Source of the DNA: Prosthecobacter sp. SYSU 5D2
Lineage (GTDB): Bacteria > Verrucomicrobiota > Verrucomicrobiia > Verrucomicrobiales > Verrucomicrobiaceae
Assembly: GCF_039655865.1 (NCBI RefSeq)
Contig: NZ_JBBYXL010000009.1
Location: 1-64,000 of the forward strand
Length of the DNA: 64,000 bases
Direction: 5' to 3'
Shown: one piece after another, positions 41,762-49,490 of the stretch
Layout: every line of letters starts with the position of its first letter
Numbering within the stretch: position 1 is the stretch's first letter
Notes under the pieces: generated by a model
The model's database searches: none
Told to the model about the DNA's origin: nothing
The model's input: the letters and a program-made list of their open reading frames with translations, nothing else
Position numbers and translations under genes: made by a program

Positions 41762-42316
41762 TCAGCGCGGCTCACGCCCCGTCGTCTCGATGAACTGCTG
41801 CCGCAGGCTGTTGTAGCTGCGCTCCCACTCATCCATGGCATGCTGGTATTCCACGATCTGCTTTTCCAGCAGGGTCACACGCTGCTGCATGTGGGCATCG
41901 CTGCTGTTGCTTTTTTGCAGGTCCGGCCACTGGGCGCCGACAAGGGTGTTTTCCGTCGTGCGGGTGTGCTGCGGGCTGAAGCCGAAAAAAGGCAGTTCGG
42001 AAAGACGGGATTCCGTGCCGTTCACGCAGTTGATCAGCACCACGCTCCCATCCACCTGGCCGGTGGCCAGGAATTCCTGGATAGTGGCCACATTGGTGGG
42101 GCCGTAGAGATACTGGTCCGGCATCTGGATGAGCCAGTCCATTTGCAGGTCCAGGATCATGGGCGCGCGCTGCCAGGTCTCCCGTCCGTCATTGGACAGC
42201 TTGTCCATGGGGGAGATCTTGGCCTCACTGGCCCAGCCGAGCAGTGTTTCCGTGGTGATGGGGCCGTACTCCTGTTTGTCGGCGGCTTTAATAAGATGCC
42301 AGGTGGTGTCAGACAT
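41762..42316 (-). CDS. Tandem GYF_2 (DUF4339-like) protein
   Basis: This 184-residue soluble protein has two successive GYF_2/DUF4339-like modules (about 5-55 with EYGPITTETLLGWASEAKI, and 60-105 with YLYGPTNVATIQEFLATGQV) and a C-terminal coiled coil (about 140-178, QQRVTLLEKQIVEYQHAMDE). GYF domains bind proline-rich peptides. In bacteria, GYF_2 modules usually sit at the end of membrane proteins, so a free-standing pair with a coiled coil looks like an adaptor. The gene lies 90 bp upstream of the heme oxygenase gene on the same strand; a functional link is not shown. Confidence 0.75.
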   Translation of the reverse strand: MSDTTWHLIKAADKQEYGPITTETLLGWASEAKISPMDKLSNDGRETWQRAPMILDLQMDWLIQMPDQYLYGPTNVATIQEFLATGQVDGSVVLINCVNGTESRLSELPFFGFSPQHTRTTENTLVGAQWPDLQKSNSSDAHMQQRVTLLEKQIVEYQHAMDEWERSYNSLRQQFIETTGREPR

Positions 42317-42367
42317 GATTTCAATTTAACGCGTCCGCACTTCCCATGGAAAGCACAAACATTTTCT

Positions 42368-43405
42368 TCATACCAAATGACGTCCCAGCGTCACTTCCAG
42401 GTTTTTTTCCACCACGGCACCCATGCTTTCACAGCGGTCAAAAGCATCCGTATTGTGGTATTCACCCAGCTCACGGGCCAGTTGCGCCACCTTGTCCGCC
42501 GGCTCGCGCGGATTGTTTTTCATAATCTGTAGCAGGGCTGTGATGCGCTGGTGCTCGCTGATGTAGCGGCGGGCGATCAGGCTGCGCTCCTCGTCCTGAT
42601 ACTGGTTCATGGTCGGTAGGTTCAGCAGCTTTCCGCACAGCCACACCACCGGATTGTTCTCCTTGAAAAACTGCGGCAGGTAGATGCTGCGCCGCCCTTC
42701 ATAGCTCTGCTGGTCAAAGTCAATGGCCCGCACCCGGTACTGCACGTCCTCGAAGTCCGGCGTGATATCGATGACGTAATTGTAGCTGCGCATGTCGCCC
42801 AGCAGGCGCAGGAAGCAGCGCTCACTGAACTTCACAAACTCCTTGGCGATGCGCACCTTGTTCACGTCTGGCCGGTCCAGGTGATCGCGGATGAAGACAT
42901 CCCCAGGCACGCCAGCGATGTGCTCCTCCACCAGGGTATTTCGCTGCGCCAGGTAATTGATCCGGTTCGGCGAAAGCAGATGCTCCAGCTCCAGGCCATA
43001 CACGCGGGAGGCATCCGCCGTCTTCACATAAAAATGGTCATAGTTGTCGTTATACTGGTTCACCACCCGGATGCGGAAGGGACGGGAGTTTCCAAACTCG
43101 CAGTAGTCCACCCGCTCCACAAAAAGGTGGGGGACCGCATGCAGATCACCCGTTCGCAGCAGGGAATAAATGCTCGTCAGCCGCGGATAAAGCTCATCTT
43201 GACGATCTCGCGGATACAGCACGCTGGCCCAGTGTGTGGGATTGCCGTTTTTGTCATCCAGCGGATAGCTCTCCGTAAAGCCCAGCAGGTCCTTATAGGA
43301 GGCAGGCAATGAATAGTGCCTGCCGAATTCATCCAGATAAGTCTCCAGCTCATCGGTGACCGGCAGGAAATCTTTGCGCTTGGTGATGAGGATGTCGGAA
43401 GCCAT
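42368..43405 (-). CDS. Protein of unknown function, possibly kinase-like
   Basis: I do not recognise this 345-residue soluble protein. Its middle (TLVEEHIAGVPGD, then a long helix, then FLRLLGDMRSYNYVIDI and RVRAIDFDQQSYEG) has the order of a degenerate protein-kinase-like fold: a hinge, a GD-x-x-x-x-N catalytic-loop-like element and a DFD-like metal site. No glycine-rich loop is visible. The C-terminus is helical. I start at 43405, since the longer frame to 43471 overlaps the end of lgt. The kinase idea is tentative. Confidence 0.6.
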   Translation of the reverse strand: MASDILITKRKDFLPVTDELETYLDEFGRHYSLPASYKDLLGFTESYPLDDKNGNPTHWASVLYPRDRQDELYPRLTSIYSLLRTGDLHAVPHLFVERVDYCEFGNSRPFRIRVVNQYNDNYDHFYVKTADASRVYGLELEHLLSPNRINYLAQRNTLVEEHIAGVPGDVFIRDHLDRPDVNKVRIAKEFVKFSERCFLRLLGDMRSYNYVIDITPDFEDVQYRVRAIDFDQQSYEGRRSIYLPQFFKENNPVVWLCGKLLNLPTMNQYQDEERSLIARRYISEHQRITALLQIMKNNPREPADKVAQLARELGEYHNTDAFDRCESMGAVVEKNLEVTLGRHLV

Positions 43406-43460
43406 AAAACAAACCGGATGCTGACGCAGCCTGCAGTCCAGGCCGGGGATAAAAAGTAAC

Positions 43461-44408
43461 TCAGGCCACACTCTTTTTCACCGGCCCGCGATACCAGCCA
43501 TAGGCGATGAAAGCCGCCCCAACGAGAATCATGAAAAGGGAGAAAAACTGCCCACGGGTGAGCCCCATGATGGCCTCCGAGCCAGAATCCGGCTGCCGGA
43601 CGAACTCCAGGCTGATCCGGGCCACCGCATACAGGATGAAAAACAGACCCGTCAAAATGCCATGCGGCAGGCGCGGATACAGCAGGCGCACCGACAGCAA
43701 GATCATGGAAAGAAACAGCCCCTCGCCCAGTGCCTCATAAAGCTGGGAGGGATGACGAGGATGCAGCATCGCCTCCAGTCCCGCCACACCTTCCGGCTGC
43801 GTCTGGAAAAAGCCGATGATCTCCGGGCTGTACTGAATCCCCTGTGGCAGCGATACCGGTGTGCCGCCCTGGACGACAAAGTCTTCATGCAGCAGCTCCG
43901 TGGGAAATTTCATCGCCCAGGGCACCGTCGTCACCCGGCCAAAAAGCTCGCCATTGATGAAATTGGCAATGCGTCCGCAGAAGACCCCCAATGGGGCGCC
44001 GCAGACAATGGTATCTCCAATGCCCGTCCAGGAGATCTTGTGTTTGCGTGCATACCACAGACAAAACAGGGCCACTCCGGCGATGCCACCATGGCTGGCC
44101 ATGCCGCCCTGGTTCAGCAGAAACAGGCTCCAGGGCGCCTCCACAAAATGATCCCAATCATAGAGCAGCATGTAGCCCAGCCGCCCGCCCAGCACCACGC
44201 CGAAGAGCGCCACCATGGTGATGAAATCCGCCACCTGCTCCGGTTTGATTTCTGAAAGGCCTTTGCGGGCCAGATAGTGCATGACCAGATAAGTCAGATA
44301 AAACCCCAGGACATACGCCAGACCGTACCAGTGCACGGCGAAAGTGTCCGTAAACCGGATGACGTGCGGGCTGAGGTCGTGCAGATAATAAGCAAGGAGG
44401 TCAGTCAT
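43461..44408 (-). CDS. lgt: Prolipoprotein diacylglyceryl transferase
   Basis: Lgt moves the diacylglyceryl group of phosphatidylglycerol to the lipobox cysteine of prolipoproteins in the inner membrane. The 315-residue protein has about seven membrane helices and the family motifs RLGYMLLYDW, NQGGMASHGGIAG with its histidine, and the signature GRIANFINGELFGRVT, plus HPSQLYEALGEG near the C-terminal half. All the known functional residues seem intact. Upstream lies the AlgJ-like gene, 95 bp away on the same strand. Confidence 0.97.
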   Translation of the reverse strand: MTDLLAYYLHDLSPHVIRFTDTFAVHWYGLAYVLGFYLTYLVMHYLARKGLSEIKPEQVADFITMVALFGVVLGGRLGYMLLYDWDHFVEAPWSLFLLNQGGMASHGGIAGVALFCLWYARKHKISWTGIGDTIVCGAPLGVFCGRIANFINGELFGRVTTVPWAMKFPTELLHEDFVVQGGTPVSLPQGIQYSPEIIGFFQTQPEGVAGLEAMLHPRHPSQLYEALGEGLFLSMILLSVRLLYPRLPHGILTGLFFILYAVARISLEFVRQPDSGSEAIMGLTRGQFFSLFMILVGAAFIAYGWYRGPVKKSVA

Positions 44409-44503
44409 ACAAACATGCCGCCTTTCGTTTCAAATCATGCCCCTGGCAAGCAGCAGGCGGTGAAAGAATGATCCGAAATTTTCACCCGCTCCATTTCCCC
44501 CAG

Positions 44504-46204
44504 TTACAGCTCCCCTGCCCTGACCACCCAGATGACCAGCTTTTTTCCCTGATAACGCGGAATGGAAAAGTCCGGCCACGCCTTGTCAGTGACCTCCAGC
44601 GGACGTCCCAGCAAGGCTCCGAGTTGCGTCGGAAAAGCCGCCGGCGCATCCTTCACGGAGTTGGGATGAAAGCTGAGTTTATGATCGTCAAACACACGTA
44701 CCAGGCTGCTTCTCATCACCAGCACGGGAGAGCCAAAAGTATCCTCAAGCCCGCGCAGGCCCACCATCTGCGTGGACTCCGCCTCCCACTCGTCCTCGGA
44801 ATTTGCACCCGTCAAAGCACGTGCCAGATCCCCGATGTCCTGCCGCTCGATGAACTGGGCATCCACCATGGGAGTTTCTTCTTTGACCACCTGCGGGTAA
44901 GTCTTGCGGATGTGGCGTGATGTCAATACCGCCACTTCCTTCATCGTTTCCGCCGTCCAGTGGGAATCCTGTTTGAAGTAAAACGGCTGGCGGTTCTTCA
45001 TGTCCCAAAAACTGACGGGCAGCTCCAGGACATCCACTCCGGCAGCGCGCAGGCGCTCCAGTTCCTCCTTATACCCTGGCTGGAGCACAGGAGCCCAGTA
45101 GGTCGCAGGCAGGACCGGCTCAGGATAGAGCGAGACCTTGTCCGGTACCGGCAGCAGCAACAGCTTCGCTCCCTGCTGCTCCAGTTCTTTTTTCAGACTC
45201 AGCACCTTTTCCGCGAGCCCTGGTTTTTTACGTTTCTGAGTCAGCCGGTCAATTTCCTCAATGGGATAAAGCCAGCCGTCATTGCCGCTATACACCGGGA
45301 CTGCATCCCACCAGCGAAGAGGCTGGGAAAAGCCAGGGATTGCCAAACCGGCCAGGAAGGCCACAAAGGCGAAGCAGCAAAACAAACCCAGCCCCCTGAC
45401 CGCCTTGCGCACCGGCTGCGGCCGCTCCATCCACCAGGAATATCCGGGCACAGCCACCGCTGTCAGCACCGCGCCCCACATCACCCAGCCGACCTGCCAG
45501 GTGGTAAGCCTGCGGTCCAAAAACAGCGCATACACGGTCTCTGCAGGCGGATTAAAAAGCACCCTCCATTCTTCCACCGCCGCCGCCCAGCTTCCCTTGT
45601 AGATCAGCGGCATGCTCAGCACAAACAGGCACACACCCAGGACACCGCGCGCCTGCCTCGGCACACGAAACCAGCCTGCGTGACGGCCTAACAAAAAGTC
45701 TAGAACAATCAGCAATCCGTGCAGCAGGAGCCAGATCACCAGGCCCTCCGAGAAACCGTGCAAGGAAAGCAGCATCACCATGGCCACACCCGCGAGCACA
45801 CTCCGCCAGGCGGGAAATTCAGGCCGGGCCCCCGGCCCCCAACGACTCCAGAAATCCACGGCGCTGCCAGCCCAAAATGGATCGCGGACAAATGGGATCC
45901 TGACTCCTGCCAAAAGCATGCCCAAATCCAAAGCGACGGATGCCAACAAGAATGTACGGAGGGCAAAAGAAAGCATCCCAATAAATGCCGACCAGCCATT
46001 GTGGGCATCAGGCAATGCCTCATGGCAAAGGAGGTGGATTCCATGCATAGGAAGCACCAGCAAGAGCATCTTCGCCATGGAGAGCCCTGCAATGACAAGC
46101 TTTTCCCAAACATCTCGCTTCCCTCTCTTTAGATTGGCAAAGTTGCTGCCTGCCAAAAACAGCAGGACAGCAAAAAATAGCACATCAACGAAAAAACCGT
46201 TCAT
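44504..46204 (-). CDS. MBOAT remnant fused to an AlgJ/AlgX-like SGNH O-acetyltransferase domain
   Basis: Residues 1-290 of this 566-residue protein are membrane-embedded (about eight helices) and contain DFWSRW at 117-122 and two LHG-type motifs at 148-150 and 161-163 (SLHGFSEGLVIWLLLHGL), matching the C-terminal half of AlgI-type MBOAT acyltransferases. Residues 300-566 are an AlgJ/AlgX-like SGNH domain (SGNDGWLYP; KQDSHW with Asp and His at 413-415; VMRSSLVRVFDD where the nucleophile Ser is expected). It probably O-acetylates an exopolysaccharide or envelope glycan at the outer face of the inner membrane. No complete algI gene is in the window. Confidence 0.75.
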   Translation of the reverse strand: MNGFFVDVLFFAVLLFLAGSNFANLKRGKRDVWEKLVIAGLSMAKMLLLVLPMHGIHLLCHEALPDAHNGWSAFIGMLSFALRTFLLASVALDLGMLLAGVRIPFVRDPFWAGSAVDFWSRWGPGARPEFPAWRSVLAGVAMVMLLSLHGFSEGLVIWLLLHGLLIVLDFLLGRHAGWFRVPRQARGVLGVCLFVLSMPLIYKGSWAAAVEEWRVLFNPPAETVYALFLDRRLTTWQVGWVMWGAVLTAVAVPGYSWWMERPQPVRKAVRGLGLFCCFAFVAFLAGLAIPGFSQPLRWWDAVPVYSGNDGWLYPIEEIDRLTQKRKKPGLAEKVLSLKKELEQQGAKLLLLPVPDKVSLYPEPVLPATYWAPVLQPGYKEELERLRAAGVDVLELPVSFWDMKNRQPFYFKQDSHWTAETMKEVAVLTSRHIRKTYPQVVKEETPMVDAQFIERQDIGDLARALTGANSEDEWEAESTQMVGLRGLEDTFGSPVLVMRSSLVRVFDDHKLSFHPNSVKDAPAAFPTQLGALLGRPLEVTDKAWPDFSIPRYQGKKLVIWVVRAGEL

Positions 46205-46245
46205 TCAACGCTCATACTTGTAGTGAACCCTCCAGCACTTCAACC

Positions 46246-47571
46246 TCAAACCGGCTTTCTTCCGGGTGCCATCAATGACGCTTCCATCTGCCGCAGCGCC
46301 TTCACCACCTCGGGCCGGATGATCATCCCGGGCCGCGCCTCCTTCATCTGTGCCAGGGCCGCTTCCGTCGTGCCGCCGCTTTGCAAAAGCCAGGCTCCCA
46401 CTGCCGCTGCCGTGCGGGAATAACCGGCTTTGCAATGCACAAACACGATGCCGTCCTTGCGCGCTTTTTCAATGAATGCCGCCGCTGCAAAGAGCTGCTC
46501 CTGCGTCGGTGCTGTCAGGTCCGTCACGGCAATGTTCCGGTATCCGGGCAGATCACGAAAGGCTTTCGGTGCTTCAAATTCCGCTGTCAGGTCCAGCACA
46601 TGCGTCACCCCGTCTTGGACCATTTCATAAGCCGCATCGTGATCCGGGACTGACCCCATCCAGACACGCGGCGTCAGTTGATCCCATTTGGCCGATTGCC
46701 GCCGGTACCACCACCAGGAGATCTCCTGCCCGATAAACCAGGGTGCCAGCAGCCACTGCGTCATGACCGGCAGCCGTCCTTTGTTTTTTCCCAGCACCAG
46801 CGCCCCGGCCCCAAAATACGCTGCCGAAACCGTCCCCAGAGCCGCCGCCGGCCAGGACAGCAGCAGGGACCACGGCATGTTCATCTGGCAGGCCAGCAGC
46901 AGCACAAACGCCGCCCCCAGGTAATAAAACCCGATGCGTCTGTTCACGGCTGCCTTCCTTTCATGCGCGTCTGGGATAACATGAAAAATCACGGCAGCCA
47001 GTAAAAACCCTCCCAGCACATCCACCAGATGATGCTGCCACGTCAGCAGTGTGGAGATCCCGATGAGGCTGAACCAGACATGCAGCATCATGCGAATGAT
47101 CCCGCTGGAGTGCCGAGCATAGTGCACCGCCATAATCGTCCGCAAAACAATGTGCAAACTTGGAAAAAGATTGTGCGGCGCATCCATCGCCTGGATCGCC
47201 CCGAACCAGGATGCAAACATCCCTTCCGTGACCTGCGGCCTCTGCCAGGCAAGCTCCAGCGGAATGATCATGAAACAGGCCCCGGCCACCAGATTGGTCA
47301 GCACCAGCCGCTTCTTCAGCACCTGGAGCTCATTCCGGTCCCTGCATAAAAAGGGCGCGACCACAAAGAACGCATCCAGCGACCAGTAGGGAACGATCAT
47401 CCATTCCACCACCGGAATCATCCGCTCCCAGGCAAATGCCGCCGTCTGCACATCCGGGCGCAGACCGGTCAACCAGTTGCTGGCGTTGTAAATGACCAGG
47501 AAAACCATACTGGTCCAGGCACTGACCCATGCAGCCTGCCAGAAGGTGGGACGTCGAGAGGGCGGGCTCAT
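46246..47571 (-). CDS. ynbD: PAP2/dual-specificity phosphatase membrane protein (YnbD-like)
   Basis: This 441-residue protein joins an N-terminal PAP2-type membrane domain (about six helices; LFPSLHIVLR and LTWQHHLVDVLGG give the phosphatase histidines and Asp) to further helices and a C-terminal dual-specificity phosphatase domain with the P-loop HCKAGYSRT at 379-387. The combination and the gene order match E. coli YnbD. Known members are linked to phospholipid head-group chemistry, although their substrate is not defined. It starts 4 bp after the ynbC-like gene ends, so the two are coupled. I start at 47571 to avoid overlap. Confidence 0.88.
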   Translation of the reverse strand: MSPPSRRPTFWQAAWVSAWTSMVFLVIYNASNWLTGLRPDVQTAAFAWERMIPVVEWMIVPYWSLDAFFVVAPFLCRDRNELQVLKKRLVLTNLVAGACFMIIPLELAWQRPQVTEGMFASWFGAIQAMDAPHNLFPSLHIVLRTIMAVHYARHSSGIIRMMLHVWFSLIGISTLLTWQHHLVDVLGGFLLAAVIFHVIPDAHERKAAVNRRIGFYYLGAAFVLLLACQMNMPWSLLLSWPAAALGTVSAAYFGAGALVLGKNKGRLPVMTQWLLAPWFIGQEISWWWYRRQSAKWDQLTPRVWMGSVPDHDAAYEMVQDGVTHVLDLTAEFEAPKAFRDLPGYRNIAVTDLTAPTQEQLFAAAAFIEKARKDGIVFVHCKAGYSRTAAAVGAWLLQSGGTTEAALAQMKEARPGMIIRPEVVKALRQMEASLMAPGRKPV

Positions 47572-47575
47572 GGAA

Positions 47576-49285
47576 TCAGGCTTTTCTGGCCACACTGATG
47601 GTGAAGATGCCGGATGGATCCGTCTCCTGCCGCTCCTTCACAAACCCTGCCGCCCGCACCAGGTCATCCATCTCCTCCTGCGTGCGCCGCCGCATGATCC
47701 ACGGCTGCCCTTCCCGGTTCGTCAGGACATGGGCAATGAACTTCAACTGTGGATGCCACGGCTGGTTCGTATAGACCAGCCTCGCACCAGGTGCCATCGC
47801 ATCCCCCAGTCCCTTCAGCGATTCCAGCACCGGTTTGTTGGCATTAAACAGCTCGTATAAGCCAGATACCACCGCCACCATCGGCGGCGGATTCAGCCCC
47901 GCCAGGGAGGATCGGTCAAATGCATCCGCCTGCACAAAAGTCACCCTTTCTGTTAGGCCCAGCCCCTCCGCCGTCGCCCGCGCCGTGTCCAGGTTTGGCT
48001 GCTGGTAGTCGCGCAGCGTGGCCGTGACAGCCAGTTCCGGATGGTCATGCAGCGTCTGCAAAACATAACGTCCGCCGCCGCAGGCGATGTCCACCAGATG
48101 CGGTGTGGGCCCTGCCTGCGCCAGCACATCCGCCAGCACCCGTTGCAGCATTTTTCCACGCCAACGGATGCCCGTCCACCCCGGACTGTCCAGGTAGGAC
48201 TTGTCCATCAGCCAGCCCAGGCCCAGCTTGCCTGAGGGTTTGTTTTTATAGACATAGTCCAGCGTGCGGCCTGAATCAAAACCCGCCTCCCATCCCAGCG
48301 CGATGCCCTTGCTCAGCCGGCCGAGTGTTCCAAACATCAGCCTCGTCACCCGCGATGTAAACTCATCGCGTGTGGACGCCAGTTCATCCCGCTCCGTGCG
48401 GGTATGTCCACGGTCATCCGCATCCAGCAGCGGCACCGGCTTTTCCGATGGAGCGTCGAACAGCCTCTGAGCAAACGCCCGCACCCGGTTAAACACCACC
48501 TCCCGCTGCGCCTCGTGGAAGATCGCATGGTAAAAACCATGCAGCTTGTAAAACTCCTTGTCGGATGATCCCAGCCTTTCGAAAAACTCCCGCTGCGCGC
48601 CCTCCTCTACCACCCAGTCCTGACCCGCGCTGAAAACCAGCGTCGGCACACGGATCGCCGCCGCATCTTCCACCACCCGCCGGGCCGTGTCATAGAGGTC
48701 CAGGAGAATGTTCACCGAGATCTCTTTGAAGATCTTTTCATCCTGGTTATACGCCCGCTGCTGTTCCGGGTCATGCGTCAGCACGCGGGATTTCACATAA
48801 CTTTTCACCACACCGCCCGGCAGCAGCTTCTCCTTGGCCCGCAGCAGCGGCACCGCCAGCGGCACATACAGTTTCACTTTGAAGGCCGGCGTGCCCAGCA
48901 CCAGTCCGCGCAGCCGGGGCGCATAGTCATGCACCCAGGCCGCCGCCACCACCGCGCCCACACTGTGCGCCACCAGCACGATGTTTTCACGGGCGATGGC
49001 GTACGTCTTCTCGATGTGCTGAAAAAATTCCTCCAGGTCCCGGATCACCACACCCAGGTTCTCCGCCCCGCCCCGTGGCCCGGGAGACTCCCCATGTCCG
49101 CGCTGGTCCCAGGCAAACAGGGCCGTGTCCGGCATGTCCAGCGCACCGGCCAGCTCCAGCATCCGGCCGGAATGTTCATGCCCACGATGCAGCAGCACGA
49201 TGGCCTGTTTCGCCTGATAAAAGGGCAACCACGCCCGGTAAAAAAGCCCGGCCCCATCATGCGAAGGAAACGTGTGCGTGGTCAT
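47576..49285 (-). CDS. ynbC: Alpha/beta hydrolase-methyltransferase fusion (YnbC-like)
   Basis: Residues 1-300 of this 569-residue protein form a monoacylglycerol-lipase-like hydrolase (HRGHEHSGR, DQRGHGES, nucleophile Ser108 in VAHSVG, a later His in GFYHAIFHE). Residues 350-569 form a class I methyltransferase (HLVDIACGGGRYV). The same two-domain protein is YnbC in E. coli, encoded next to YnbD. It may remove and methylate lipid head groups or acyl chains; no substrate is proven. I start at 49285 (MTTHTFPSHDGAG); a start at 49309 would add eight residues. Confidence 0.88.
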   Translation of the reverse strand: MTTHTFPSHDGAGLFYRAWLPFYQAKQAIVLLHRGHEHSGRMLELAGALDMPDTALFAWDQRGHGESPGPRGGAENLGVVIRDLEEFFQHIEKTYAIARENIVLVAHSVGAVVAAAWVHDYAPRLRGLVLGTPAFKVKLYVPLAVPLLRAKEKLLPGGVVKSYVKSRVLTHDPEQQRAYNQDEKIFKEISVNILLDLYDTARRVVEDAAAIRVPTLVFSAGQDWVVEEGAQREFFERLGSSDKEFYKLHGFYHAIFHEAQREVVFNRVRAFAQRLFDAPSEKPVPLLDADDRGHTRTERDELASTRDEFTSRVTRLMFGTLGRLSKGIALGWEAGFDSGRTLDYVYKNKPSGKLGLGWLMDKSYLDSPGWTGIRWRGKMLQRVLADVLAQAGPTPHLVDIACGGGRYVLQTLHDHPELAVTATLRDYQQPNLDTARATAEGLGLTERVTFVQADAFDRSSLAGLNPPPMVAVVSGLYELFNANKPVLESLKGLGDAMAPGARLVYTNQPWHPQLKFIAHVLTNREGQPWIMRRRTQEEMDDLVRAAGFVKERQETDPSGIFTISVARKA

Positions 49286-49490
49286 AACTGAAGATGGTGT
49301 AGGATTCATTATCATAGCAAGCATGGATTCGTGAGATTGATCTTGACCCTGATCAGGATCATCTTCCCATGCGGGGAATTTTGAAAAAACGGATCATCGC
49401 CTTTTTCAAAAGCTGCGTGATCCTTTTCCCGCTGGTAATGCGCATGGTTCATTGCTTACTCTCCTTTTCATTCTTTCCCCCATCACCGCC

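Noticed and set aside
43406..43460. GG-N10-GC spacing upstream of the 345-residue unknown gene
   Set aside because: Spacing fits, but TGGACTG departs too far from TGGCAYR to call.
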